Shown: one piece after another, positions 1 to 9,553 of the stretch
Layout of the letters: the number at the start of each line of letters is the position of its first letter
Numbering within the stretch: the stretch's first letter is position 1
Source: Mesotaenium endlicherianum
Taxonomy: Eukaryota; Streptophyta; Zygnematophyceae; Zygnematales; Mesotaeniaceae
NCBI GenBank assembly: GCA_009602735.1
Contig: WELA01007912.1
Location: 18,922 to 82,921, forward strand
Direction: 5' to 3'
DNA length: 64,000 nucleotides
Notes under the pieces: model-generated
The model's database searches: none
Told to the model about the DNA's origin: nothing
The model's input: the letters and a program-made list of their open reading frames with translations, nothing else
Translations under genes and position numbers: made by a program

Positions 1-288
1 ATGAACGATCCTGAAACCGATGGTATCATCATGATCGGTGAGATCGGTGGCAGCATGGAAGCCGATGCAGCACGCTGGATCAAAGACAACAAGAAAAAAC
101 CCGTAGTAGGATTCATTGCCGGTCAGACAGCGCCTCCCGGCCGCCGTATGGGACATGCCGGTGCCATCATCGGTGGTGCAGACGATACTGCCGCTGCCAA
201 GATGAAGATCATGGCTGAATGTGGTATCGCTGTAGTAGCCAGTCCCGCCGATATTGGCAAGACCATGGCAGAGGTATTGAAAAAATAA
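1..288 (+). CDS. sucD: Succinate-CoA ligase (ADP-forming) alpha subunit, C-terminal part
   Basis: Partial gene, cut by the window start; only the last 95 residues are visible. The ATG at position 1 is probably internal. The residues [32 protein letters not shown] and the ending ADIGKTM.EVL are characteristic of the alpha subunit of succinyl-CoA synthetase, which carries the phospho-histidine loop and CoA site and makes succinate and ATP from succinyl-CoA in the TCA cycle. The HAGAI stretch contains the conserved active-site histidine. A strong terminator follows 20 bases after the stop. Confidence 0.93.
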   Translation: MNDPETDGIIMIGEIGGSMEADAARWIKDNKKKPVVGFIAGQTAPPGRRMGHAGAIIGGADDTAAAKMKIMAECGIAVVASPADIGKTMAEVLKK

Positions 289-308
289 AAAAGTTAAATC
301 CATAGATC

Positions 309-343
309 ATCCCGGTAGTATTCCCGCTACCGGGATTTTTTTT
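309..343 (+). terminator. Rho-independent terminator after sucD
   Basis: Perfect 10-bp stem (309-318 with 327-336, ATCCCGGTAG/CTACCGGGAT), 8-nt loop, followed by a run of eight T. It sits just downstream of the sucD stop. Confidence 0.92.
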
Positions 344-426
344 GTGTATCTGCTGCATCTTTGTGTAATCCCCCGCAGGTTTGCATCCTTAGATACAAAA
401 CGTATTTATTGTATAAAATCAACAGT

Positions 427-3400
427 ATGGCTTTAAAGAAGATGGGTATGATAATGGCGATGATGTTGTGCATAGGCTTTGTTCATGCACAGCAAAAAGA
501 CACCGCTTATCAGAAAGAATGGAAAGAGATCGATTCACTAATAGTGATCAAAAGCCTTCCCAAATCAGCACTTGTTAAACTGGATGCGTTGCAGAAGAAA
601 GTGAGCCAGCAACAGGCACAGGTTATCAAATGCCTCATTTATCGATATTCGCTGCAAGACCAGGTGTTGGAGAATGACCCCAACCGGGCGGTGCAAACAT
701 TATTGGCTTCCATCGGCAATACCAGCGATGCTGTTCAAAAAAGCATCCTGAAAGCGTTGGTGGCGAAAAAGCTGTATGAATACTTCAATATGCACCGTTG
801 GCGCTTTTACAACCGGAAAGCGACTGTTAATTATGCCAAAGCTGATATAAGCACCTGGGGCATTGCTGATTTTCACAAAGCCATCACGCAATATTTCCTG
901 GAAGCTTTAGCCGATAAAGAAATATTGCTTCATACCAGTCTCAAAGATTTTGAAGCCATATTGATCAAAGGCGATAAGCACCGTTCTTCCTTATATCATT
1001 TGCTGGCCAATGAAGCATTGGTGTACTTCAAATCAGGCGACCCTTATTCAACTGATCCGCTTTATGTTTCCAGGATCAGCGATCCCGTTGCTTTATCAGG
1101 AAGAGAGGTATTTATCAAGCATCCATTTCTTGCAAAGGATAACAGCATGCTTGAACTGATTGCCCTTCAATTATACCAGCACCTCTTAACTGTTACCACG
1201 AATGCCGATGAGTTGGTGGGAACTGATATCGGGCGGATCGAATGGGTCTATGGTCATGCGCAGTTCAACAATAAGGAATCGGTTTACAGGTCAGCACTGG
1301 AAACGATCATATCAAACAACAAACAGGTATCGTCCACTGCAGAAGCATGGGTAGACCTGGCGCAACTGGAGCTGCAAAAGGCCGACAGTTACCAGGTGTC
1401 AGTAGATACCAGCAATCGTTATGCTTATGTAAAGGCAAAGAAAATCATTGACAACGCAGTTTCCAGTATTGACAAAAACAATCCCTTGCGTAATAATTTC
1501 CAGCCATTGCTATCACAGATCACAGAAAAAGAATTAAGCTCTCAAACCGAACAGGTAAATATTCCCGGTAAACCTTTCCGGGCATTGGTAAGCTTCCGAA
1601 ACATCGATACTGTTTATGCAAGGATCATACGCATTGATACAAAAGAACTGCCAAACCAATATTGGGAAGCCGGCTATTGGAAGAAGATCACTTCATTGGA
1701 AACATACAGGGCCTTCTCCCAGGCGCTGCCAGTTACCAATGATTACCGGCAGCACACTGTTGAGATCAAGATAGACGGGCTTGCCGTTGGCCGCTATGCT
1801 TTGTTGTGTTCAAACAGTCCGCTATTCAATGACAGCCTCAACAAACTGAGTGTTCAGTTCTTTTCTGTTTCCAATATCAGTTATGTCCGTAATGATCATG
1901 ATTTCTTTGTGCTGAACCGTGAGAACGGCCAGCCGTTGGCCAATGTAAATGTGGCCATCTTTAGCGAGCAACGCCTTATTGCCAATAAGCAAACAGACCG
2001 GAATGGTTATTTCACGTACCGTGAAACGAACAATCGAAGCCGCAATACCAGGTATGTTTTCAGCAAAGGAAAAGATGAACTCCGGCCGGATGCAACTGAA
2101 TTCATTCCTTACCAAAACGATCAATCCATCGATGATGTACAGGATACCGAATCGGATGATTTCGAAAACGGCAACAGCAGGATATTCTTTTTTACCGACC
2201 GCTCTATTTACAGGCCGGGGCAATACGTTTATTTCAAAGGCATTGCTGTTAAGAAAAATCGCCAGACCAGGATGAGCAGGTTGATTACCCGTAAAGATTC
2301 CGGCTGGGTGTACCTTTCCAACGTTAACGGCAAAAGGGTAGATTCTGTCCGCTTCTCACTGAACGACTATGGCTCATTCAGCGGCCGGTTCCAGGTTCCA
2401 CAAAATACACTGACCGGTATTTTTTCCATTCAAACAAACTGGAAGATCTATTCAAGCGCTGCTGTTTCTGTTGAAGCTTACAAAAGGCCCGGGTTCTTTG
2501 CCGGTTTTGAAAAGGTAAAAGGCAGTTATCGCCTGAATGATTCGGTAACTGTGCATGGCAATGCCACTGCCTATGCCGGTAATAGCATCAACGGCGCTAA
2601 AGTTACCTATACTATTAAAAGAAATACCCGTTACCTGAACCCCTGGCTACGCAGCAATTACATACCGATGCCATCACCTTCGACAGAAATCGCGCATGGT
2701 GAATTAATCACCGATGACAATGGCAAATTCAGTATTCCTTTCAAAGCACTGGCAGATGATCATGCGGACAGGGAAGCCAATCCTGTATTCAATTTCGAAG
2801 TATCGGTCAGCATAACGGATATCAACGGCGAAACGCGTACGGCCAGCACCTCCGTAAGAGCTGGTTATGCGTCTATCATACTACAGGCCAATATACCGGA
2901 TGTATTACCTACTGATAGTTTTGCCCAACTTAAGTTGAGTGTAACCAATCTCGACGGGCAGCCGGAACAGGTTAAAGTGCATGTCAGCATCTATCCGCTG
3001 GAAGCGCCGCAACAACCTGTGAGAAAACGTTACTGGCAGAATCCTGATCTGTTCGTGATGAGTCGCGATGAGTTTACCCGGTATTTTCCGAATGATGAAT
3101 ATGAGAATGAATCGAATTACCGGACATGGAAAGCAGGAGCCGTCATAACATCTTCTACTATCGATACCAAAGAAAGCGGAACCTGGCAATTGACTCCGGG
3201 GGTGTTACACAATGGCTATTACAAGATCGAATCTGTTGCTACCGATGCATACGGACAGGAAGTGAAAGACATTAAATACATACAGCTGTTTAGCAGCACC
3301 AAAGGAGCATACCCTACTTCGTCGTATCAATTCAGTTATACACTAAAGGGAATGGCTCTGCCGGGTGATACAGCCAGGTTCTATGCCGCTTCGATGGCCG

Positions 3401-6400
3401 ACCAGGTTTATGTAATTCGCAGAACCGACCGCCCGGGGAAAGCTGGAGGAGTCTATACTTTTAATACCCGCAATAAAGGATTTGAAACCATTGAGTTTGC
3501 AGCAACTGAAGCGGACCGTGGGGGTGTTGGGATTGCTGAAGTCTTTGTTTACAATAACAGGGTTTATAACAGCCAGTATAATGTGCTTGTTCCCTGGTCG
3601 AACAAACAGTTGTCTGTAAGCTATGCCAGTTTCCGTAACCACACCGAGCCCGGAAGCAAAGAACAATGGACCGTACAGGTCAAGGGAGAGAAAGGCCAGC
3701 AGCAGGCAGCAGAACTGCTTACCGGCATGTATGATGCTTCTTTAGACCAGTTCAAACCGCATAACTGGAGTACACCTGTTATTTGGGAAACCAATTATTG
3801 GCGGAACGGTTTTATTGCATCTACTAATTTCGGCGCAGCAACTGCCAACCAGAATTATATCACAGAACCTACTGTTGAATTTATTGAACATGCTTATGAT
3901 CGTTTGTCTGTTAATGCCAATGAATTTTGGAGCATCTATAGCATAAAATGGGAAGATCGTTCTACTGCATCGGCAAATGTGCATTTGATGCCCGATAAAA
4001 AAATGCTGAATGAGGTTGTAATAACAGGTGCAGGAGACATGAATAGGATCCGCTATGCCAAGCCTGTGGCAGAACCCATTGGAGAAGCCGAAAACATGCA
4101 GAACGAACCGCAGAAAATAAGAACTGATTTCAAGGAAACCGCTTTCTTCTTCCCGCAGCTTTATGCCGACTCACTGGGTAATTATACTTTCAGCTTTACC
4201 ATGCCGGAGGCGCTTACTACCTGGAAATGGATGACTCTGGCACATACAAAAGATCTTGCTTTTGGTACTGCTACCCAGTCCATCGTTACCCAAAAAACGC
4301 TCATGGTGCAACCCAATCTGCCACGTTTCCTTCGCGAAGGAGATCAGATTGAATTGAGCAGTAAGATTGCCAACCTGGGGGCACAGGAATTAACAGGTCA
4401 GGTAACGCTTGAGTTGATTGATGCTACTGCCGGAACACCGGTGGATGGCTGGTTTCAGAATGTTTTTCCTATTCAATATTTTACCGCGGAACCCGGAAAA
4501 AGCACTGTTGTTAAATTCCCGGTACAAGTGCCATTCAGTTTCAATAAGCCGCTCACCTGGCGAATCGTAGCAAAAGCGGGTAATTACAGTGATGGTGAAG
4601 AGAATACCCTGCCTGTTGTAACCAACCGCATATTGGTTACCGAAAGCCTGCCATTGTTCCTTCAGAAAGATACTACGCAATCGTTCCGTTTTGAGAAACT
4701 GCTGCACACATCCAGCGAAACACTTACGCATGAAGGGTTAACGGTTGAATACACTACCAATCCCACCTGGTATGCGGTAAAAGCATTGCCTTATCTTATC
4801 GAATATCCTTACGAATGTGCAGAGCAAACATTCAACCGTGTGTATGCCAATGCGCTTGCTGCTTATATCCTGCAAAAGAACCCAAAAATTAAGCAGGTGC
4901 TGGATCAATGGATAATAGATACCAGCGCTGCACAAAGCAACCTCCAAAAGAACCAGGCGCTGAAACAACTATTGATAGAAGAAACGCCCTGGGTTTTTGA
5001 CGCGGAGAATGAAGCAAGCCAGTCAAAGAACCTGGCTTTGCTGCTGGACCTTGCAAAGCTTAATCAACAAACCGACCAGTTTATTGAAAAATTACAGCAG
5101 TTACAATTGCCCAGTGGCGGCTTTGCATGGTTCAAAGGAGGGTATGAAGACCGGTATATGACCAATTATATTCTTACCGGCATTGGCAAGCTGAAACGAC
5201 TGGGTGCATTCAACGCTGATATGGCCTCACACCTCAATCCTATTGTTGGCAATGCTATTAAATGGCTTGATAATAAAATGCAGGAAGACTATCAAAGCAT
5301 CCATCAAAATAAAACTACCGGTCAGAAGCAATGGCAATTGTCTTCCGCACAAATTCAATACCTGTATATGCGCAGTTTTTTCAAGGATATTGCACAAACT
5401 GCTCCCGAAGCCTACCGGTATTTTTATAACGCTGGCAAACAACATTGGAATGATCAGAATCAATATAACCAGGCCATGTTGGGGTTGGTCTTTTACCGGA
5501 ATAATGACGCACAGTTTGTGAATACTACCCTCCTTCCTTCCATACTTGAAAATACGGTTGAAAATACTGCACAAGGCAGTCTTCATTGGAAATCGCAGCA
5601 AACCTGTTTCTGGTATACTTCTCCTATTGAACACCAAAGTATGATGATCTCATTCCTGCAGGAATTACAACAGGATAACAAAAGCAAGTCTTTATTATCT
5701 GCCATCAACAAAGCGAGAACCTGGTTGTTATTGAACAAACAAACCAATAACTGGAAAACGACTGTAGCTACCGCTGATGCCTGTTATGCCTTATTGCAAA
5801 GTGGCAGCGGGTGGCTTAACACCGAAAGCAAATTGTCCATCCGCCTGGGCAACTATACCACCAACAATAATACTGGAAAGCAGCAGGCTGGTACTGGTTA
5901 TTTTAGTACACATATCGATGGCAAATCTGTAAAACCGGAAATGGGCGCTATTACTGTGCAGATCGCTTCAACACGCAGTTACAACGAGCAACCTCCCAGT
6001 TGGGGTAGCGTGTACTGGCAATATTTTGAAAACCCTGACAAGATCACACCCGCAGCTACTCCTTTGTCGTTATCCAGAAAATTATTTGTGGAAAGAAACA
6101 CGGAACATGGCAAAGCGCTCGATCCGGTTAAAGAAGGAGAAGAATTAAAAGTGGGTGACAAAGTGGTGGTGCGAATAGAATTGAAAAGCGACCGCGACAT
6201 GGAATACCTGCATCTCAAAGACATGCGGGCAGCCGCCATGGAACCGGTGAATGTATTGAGTGGTTACAAATGGCAGGATGAACTGGGCTATTACGAGAGT
6301 ACAAGAGATGCCAGCACGAATTTTTTCATCAGTTACCTGCGGAAAGGCACTTATGTTTTCGAATACCCGACCTTTGTAACCCAGACAGGCGTTTTCTCTG

Positions 6401-6486
6401 CGGGCATAGCTACTATCCAGTGTATGTATGCACCTGAGTTCAACAGCCATTCTGAAGGATTCAACATTAGGGTAAACAAATTATGA
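427..6486 (+). CDS. Alpha-2-macroglobulin family protein (large secreted or periplasmic thioester protein)
   Basis: About 2019 residues. The ATG at 427 is chosen over an upstream in-frame TTG (361) because it opens directly into a signal peptide (MALKK then hydrophobic, ending FVHAQ). An MG2-like motif (TDRSIYRPGQ.VYFKG) lies near residue 590, and the A2M domain (FFPQLYAD..G.Y.FSFTMPEALT.WKWM) is around residues 1240-1280. The thioester-type tetrad C-A-E-Q is at residues 1464-1467, followed by an alpha/alpha-toroid region (PSGGFAWFKGG). Bacterial A2Ms are thought to trap proteases or guard the cell envelope. An unusual TonB-plug-like stretch (LNEVVITGAGD, bases about 4005-4040) precedes the A2M domain. 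It stands alone between the sucD terminator and an AbiEii-like pair. No pbpC-like neighbour is present. Confidence 0.9.
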   Translation: MALKKMGMIMAMMLCIGFVHAQQKDTAYQKEWKEIDSLIVIKSLPKSALVKLDALQKKVSQQQAQVIKCLIYRYSLQDQVLENDPNRAVQTLLASIGNTSDAVQKSILKALVAKKLYEYFNMHRWRFYNRKATVNYAKADISTWGIADFHKAITQYFLEALADKEILLHTSLKDFEAILIKGDKHRSSLYHLLANEALVYFKSGDPYSTDPLYVSRISDPVALSGREVFIKHPFLAKDNSMLELIALQLYQHLLTVTTNADELVGTDIGRIEWVYGHAQFNNKESVYRSALETIISNNKQVSSTAEAWVDLAQLELQKADSYQVSVDTSNRYAYVKAKKIIDNAVSSIDKNNPLRNNFQPLLSQITEKELSSQTEQVNIPGKPFRALVSFRNIDTVYARIIRIDTKELPNQYWEAGYWKKITSLETYRAFSQALPVTNDYRQHTVEIKIDGLAVGRYALLCSNSPLFNDSLNKLSVQFFSVSNISYVRNDHDFFVLNRENGQPLANVNVAIFSEQRLIANKQTDRNGYFTYRETNNRSRNTRYVFSKGKDELRPDATEFIPYQNDQSIDDVQDTESDDFENGNSRIFFFTDRSIYRPGQYVYFKGIAVKKNRQTRMSRLITRKDSGWVYLSNVNGKRVDSVRFSLNDYGSFSGRFQVPQNTLTGIFSIQTNWKIYSSAAVSVEAYKRPGFFAGFEKVKGSYRLNDSVTVHGNATAYAGNSINGAKVTYTIKRNTRYLNPWLRSNYIPMPSPSTEIAHGELITDDNGKFSIPFKALADDHADREANPVFNFEVSVSITDINGETRTASTSVRAGYASIILQANIPDVLPTDSFAQLKLSVTNLDGQPEQVKVHVSIYPLEAPQQPVRKRYWQNPDLFVMSRDEFTRYFPNDEYENESNYRTWKAGAVITSSTIDTKESGTWQLTPGVLHNGYYKIESVATDAYGQEVKDIKYIQLFSSTKGAYPTSSYQFSYTLKGMALPGDTARFYAASMADQVYVIRRTDRPGKAGGVYTFNTRNKGFETIEFAATEADRGGVGIAEVFVYNNRVYNSQYNVLVPWSNKQLSVSYASFRNHTEPGSKEQWTVQVKGEKGQQQAAELLTGMYDASLDQFKPHNWSTPVIWETNYWRNGFIASTNFGAATANQNYITEPTVEFIEHAYDRLSVNANEFWSIYSIKWEDRSTASANVHLMPDKKMLNEVVITGAGDMNRIRYAKPVAEPIGEAENMQNEPQKIRTDFKETAFFFPQLYADSLGNYTFSFTMPEALTTWKWMTLAHTKDLAFGTATQSIVTQKTLMVQPNLPRFLREGDQIELSSKIANLGAQELTGQVTLELIDATAGTPVDGWFQNVFPIQYFTAEPGKSTVVKFPVQVPFSFNKPLTWRIVAKAGNYSDGEENTLPVVTNRILVTESLPLFLQKDTTQSFRFEKLLHTSSETLTHEGLTVEYTTNPTWYAVKALPYLIEYPYECAEQTFNRVYANALAAYILQKNPKIKQVLDQWIIDTSAAQSNLQKNQALKQLLIEETPWVFDAENEASQSKNLALLLDLAKLNQQTDQFIEKLQQLQLPSGGFAWFKGGYEDRYMTNYILTGIGKLKRLGAFNADMASHLNPIVGNAIKWLDNKMQEDYQSIHQNKTTGQKQWQLSSAQIQYLYMRSFFKDIAQTAPEAYRYFYNAGKQHWNDQNQYNQAMLGLVFYRNNDAQFVNTTLLPSILENTVENTAQGSLHWKSQQTCFWYTSPIEHQSMMISFLQELQQDNKSKSLLSAINKARTWLLLNKQTNNWKTTVATADACYALLQSGSGWLNTESKLSIRLGNYTTNNNTGKQQAGTGYFSTHIDGKSVKPEMGAITVQIASTRSYNEQPPSWGSVYWQYFENPDKITPAATPLSLSRKLFVERNTEHGKALDPVKEGEELKVGDKVVVRIELKSDRDMEYLHLKDMRAAAMEPVNVLSGYKWQDELGYYESTRDASTNFFISYLRKGTYVFEYPTFVTQTGVFSAGIATIQCMYAPEFNSHSEGFNIRVNKL

Positions 6487-6528
6487 TGTATGAAGAGCAT
6501 TACTTAGTTTTACATACAACGAGCAGCT

Positions 6529-6840
6529 ATGGCAGTTACAGCCGAAAAAAAAATACCACATTTCAATAAACGCATATTCTGGGATGTGCGCTTTGCGTCT
6601 TTGGATTTTGAAAGCCGGGCCAGTTTTGTAATTGAAAGGGTTTTTGAGCGGGGTGATGTCAATGATATACGCGAATGCAGGAAGTTTTACAGTCATGAAA
6701 AGATTGAAGCGGCCTTGCTGAATGCCAAGTTTCTTCCAACCCGTACCATGTACCTTGCCGCTGCGGTTATTCAGCGACATATTGAAGAATTCAGATGTTA
6801 CAAACTCAGACAGTCGAACCCCGCACTTTTTCCTTACTAA
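6529..6840 (+). CDS. Small protein paired with an AbiEii-like nucleotidyltransferase (candidate antitoxin)
   Basis: 103 residues, no signal peptide. Its 3' end overlaps the next gene by 46 bases, so the two are almost certainly co-transcribed and translationally linked. From memory it resembles small DUF6922-type proteins often found just upstream of AbiEii-family nucleotidyltransferases in Bacteroidota. It has an N-terminal stretch IFWDVRF..LDFE.....VIERVFERG and an ending typical of that family. The antitoxin role is inference from gene order only. Confidence 0.65.
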   Translation: MAVTAEKKIPHFNKRIFWDVRFASLDFESRASFVIERVFERGDVNDIRECRKFYSHEKIEAALLNAKFLPTRTMYLAAAVIQRHIEEFRCYKLRQSNPALFPY

Positions 6841-7427
6841 CGCAACTGATGAAGTTGCCGGCATTAGCTGATTTCTACCTCGTTGGCGGTACCGCACTTT
6901 CATTACAGTTCGGCCATCGCATTTCTGTTGATCTTGATTTATTTGGGCACACCCATTTTGACAGAGAGGTCATCATCAAGGTGCTAGAAGAGGAATACAG
7001 GAACGATTTCAGCTATGATGGTAAAATAAATTCGTGGGGAATCTTTGGGTTTATACGTGACGTAAAAGTAGATATTATCAATTATAAACATCCCGTAATC
7101 CAGCAGCCAGTCACGATTGATGGCATCAGGATGTATAGTACTGAAGATATTATCGCTATGAAGATTAACGCCATTTTGGGCCGTAGTATGAAGAAGGATT
7201 TCTGGGACGTTTATGAACTGCTTAAGCATTATACTATTGATCAGTTCATATCATTCCATTCGAAAAAATTTCCCTCACAACAATTAATGATTACGATCCC
7301 CCAGGCATTGGTCTATTTTGAGGACGCCGAAGAAAGTGAAGAGCCCATCAGCCTCAAAGGACAGACCTGGGAGGGCGTGAAGAAATTCATTCAACAGAAA
7401 GTAAATGATTTTCTTAGCCCTGTGTGA
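6795..7427 (+). CDS. Nucleotidyl transferase of the AbiEii/AbiGii (DUF1814-like) family
   Basis: 210 residues. The nucleotidyltransferase core is visible as LVGGTALSLQFGHRISVDLDLF (residues about 29-50), with the GG-T and D-L-D metal-binding elements. A third acidic position lies in the VKVDIINYKHP strand. A later MKINAILGR..KKDFWDVYELL helix is typical of the AbiEii family. AbiEii proteins modify RNA or other targets by NTP transfer and act in type IV toxin-antitoxin or abortive-infection systems. The 103-residue gene upstream overlaps it. No frameshift is visible. It is a stand-alone pair in otherwise core sequence, distinct from the AbiE locus at 41-42.6 kb. Confidence 0.85.
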   Translation: MLQTQTVEPRTFSLLTQLMKLPALADFYLVGGTALSLQFGHRISVDLDLFGHTHFDREVIIKVLEEEYRNDFSYDGKINSWGIFGFIRDVKVDIINYKHPVIQQPVTIDGIRMYSTEDIIAMKINAILGRSMKKDFWDVYELLKHYTIDQFISFHSKKFPSQQLMITIPQALVYFEDAEESEEPISLKGQTWEGVKKFIQQKVNDFLSPV

Positions 7428-7444
7428 CCTCTTGACTCCTCCTT

Positions 7445-8515
7445 ATGACCACAGATTATCTCATCATCGGGCAAGGCATTTGCGGAAGTTTTTTGAGCTG
7501 GAATTTATTGAAGGCCGGTCAACGTGTCGTAGTCATTGATGAAAATCGCCCGCATACCGCTTCCAAAGTTGCCAGCGGTGTGATCAATCCGGTTACCGGT
7601 CGCCGCATTGTACGTACCTGGGAAATAGAAAAACTCATGCCTTTTGCGGTTGATGCGTACACAGAATGGGGAAAAGCATTCGATGTTGAACTGATCCGGC
7701 AATGCAATATCCTGGATTTTCATCCTACTCCTCAAATGATGCTGGCTTTTGCGGAACGCCTGCCTGTGGAAACGGATTATTTACGCAAGCCCGACGATGC
7801 AGATCACTGGAAAAATTATTTCAACTATCCTTTCGGTGTAGGAGAGATCAATCCTTGCTGGCTCATCGACCTGCATGTCTTACTCGATCGCTGGCGTTCA
7901 CAATTGAAGCAGCAGGAAATATTGCTGGAATCAAGATTCAACTGGCAGGATTGCGAAGTTTTTCCTGACCATGTCTGTTATCAAAACATCACGGCATCGA
8001 AGATCATCTGTTGTGAGGGTGCCGCAGGATTCAACAACCCTTATTTCCGCTCGCTCCCCTATGCTCCCAATAAAGGCCAGGTGATCATTGCCCGCATTCC
8101 CGGGTTACCCCGTACCCATATTTTCAAACAGGGTATCAACCTGGTGCCCTGGGGTAATGAAGACTTGTTCTGGATCGGCTCTACCTATGAATGGGATTTT
8201 ACCGACCTGTCGCCTTCTCCCGATTTTCTGGAAAAAGTAAAAGCCCAACTGGGGTATTGGCTCAAATTGCCTTTTACCATTGAAGGCCATATTGCTTCAG
8301 AACGGCCTGCCAACCTGGAAAGAAGGCCTTTTGTGGGACTGCATCCTGTTGCTCCTTCCGTAGGGGTATTCAATGGGATGGGTACCAAGGGTTGCTCACT
8401 GGCGCCATACTTTGCGCACGAATTCACCGGTTACCTGGTCAATGGCAACCCCATCATGCCGCAGGCAGACATCAGCCGTTTTACAAAAATCCTCAGTGCA
8501 GGAAAAGCACAATAA
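7445..8515 (+). CDS. FAD-dependent oxidoreductase (DAO family)
   Basis: 356 residues. N-terminal Rossmann motif IIGQGICGSFLSWNLLKAG (a G-x-G-x-x-G variant) followed by VVVIDE, and S-G-V-I-N-P-V-T-G-R-R, as in D-amino-acid-oxidase-like FAD proteins. A C-terminal GMGTKGCSLAPYFA element closes the FAD site. No signal peptide, so probably cytoplasmic. The substrate cannot be told from the sequence. It starts 17 bases after the AbiEii gene and ends 35 bases before a small membrane protein. Confidence 0.85.
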   Translation: MTTDYLIIGQGICGSFLSWNLLKAGQRVVVIDENRPHTASKVASGVINPVTGRRIVRTWEIEKLMPFAVDAYTEWGKAFDVELIRQCNILDFHPTPQMMLAFAERLPVETDYLRKPDDADHWKNYFNYPFGVGEINPCWLIDLHVLLDRWRSQLKQQEILLESRFNWQDCEVFPDHVCYQNITASKIICCEGAAGFNNPYFRSLPYAPNKGQVIIARIPGLPRTHIFKQGINLVPWGNEDLFWIGSTYEWDFTDLSPSPDFLEKVKAQLGYWLKLPFTIEGHIASERPANLERRPFVGLHPVAPSVGVFNGMGTKGCSLAPYFAHEFTGYLVNGNPIMPQADISRFTKILSAGKAQ

Positions 8516-8550
8516 ATTAACTTGCTGCTCAATACCTAACTCAACCGCAG

Positions 8551-8964
8551 ATGAGCAATAAAAACCATGCAACCGCAGCTACTTACAGCATTCCCGTTGC
8601 TTATAGAAAAATGGAGAACCTGCACATTGTATTCTGGTTATTCAAAGACATTGCCTGGTGCATGATCTGGAAACCATTGGGTATTGCAATGATCTTTCCT
8701 ACCCTCATCATTTCCATCATCATCGCATGGAGAACCCGGCATTTGGTATCGGAACTGTGCCACAATCTTGCCATCACCGTCTGGATCACTGCCAACTCTT
8801 ATTGGATGATCAGTGAGTTCCTCCACTTCGATGAACACATCATCGCCGGACATATCACGTACAAACACCTGGCGCTGATTCCGTTTCTTTCAGGCATCGG
8901 CATGCTGGCCTATTATTATTGCTGGTACAAACCCAGGCATAAAGGTGAAATGGAGACCCTTTAA
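8551..8964 (+). CDS. Small integral membrane protein of unknown function
   Basis: 137 residues with about four hydrophobic helices (around residues 40-58, 70-88, 100-122) and a charged C-terminus (KPRHKGEME). I do not recognise a functional family; similar short membrane proteins occur in other Bacteroidota. It lies in the same direction as the FAD gene before it and is convergent with the lipoprotein gene after it. Confidence 0.7.
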   Translation: MSNKNHATAATYSIPVAYRKMENLHIVFWLFKDIAWCMIWKPLGIAMIFPTLIISIIIAWRTRHLVSELCHNLAITVWITANSYWMISEFLHFDEHIIAGHITYKHLALIPFLSGIGMLAYYYCWYKPRHKGEMETL

Positions 8965-8969
8965 CAAAA

Positions 8970-9428
8970 TCAATACCTGTTGAACACATAACGCGACACA
9001 TAGTTACCATTATAGTAAGTAGCGATCAATGTATTGCCGGAAACAATCGCTTCATCGAAAAACAAGTCTACCGAGCCAGCGCTGTACCTGTCGCGCAGAT
9101 GTATTTCAAATGCATAGTGTGATCCGGAATAATAATCGCCATAACGGTCGTAGTAGCCGCCGCTGGTGTATCGCATGGCCCAGCTTCCCTGCATATTGGT
9201 AGTTGCGTCGCTGTACGTAGCGCCACCATCGTTGTAAAAATCAAACACGCCGTTTTCCAGTCCCGTGTGCACCAATTGCCAGCCATAGCTGGTATGTTGT
9301 GAAGCTTCTGCCAATACCCAGGAGCCTGCAACCGGCATACCGCCATCTGCTACTACCACCGTCTTGGTACAGGAGCTGAACGAAAATAACAGGAGTATTG
9401 TCGTTGAAATAAGTAGTAGTCTTTTCAT
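8970..9428 (-). CDS. Small lipoprotein of unknown function
   Basis: 152 residues. Lipoprotein signal peptide with a lipobox ending F-S-S-C (Cys at about residue 20), so a lipid-anchored envelope protein. The mature part is rich in Tyr, Gly and Ser, with a beta-rich pattern (GSWVLAEA... GVFDFYNDGGATYSD... LIATYYNGNYVSRYVF) of the kind seen in lipocalin-like Bacteroidota lipoproteins. Function unknown. Confidence 0.75.
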   Translation of the reverse strand: MKRLLLISTTILLLFSFSSCTKTVVVADGGMPVAGSWVLAEASQHTSYGWQLVHTGLENGVFDFYNDGGATYSDATTNMQGSWAMRYTSGGYYDRYGDYYSGSHYAFEIHLRDRYSAGSVDLFFDEAIVSGNTLIATYYNGNYVSRYVFNRY

Positions 9429-9553
9429 GTCGAATCATTGAAAGGTGAATGAATGTTGTTCACTCATACCTATTCAATTCTTTTACCAGAAACAGGTTTA
9501 GCAAAGGAACCCGCTGCATTTAGTTTTTTTTTAACGATTGCGTACAGACGCGC

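Noticed and set aside
5227-5637. 136-codon minus-strand frame inside the A2M gene
   Set aside because: Overlaps the A2M coding frame completely and shows no domain; composition is that of a shadow frame.
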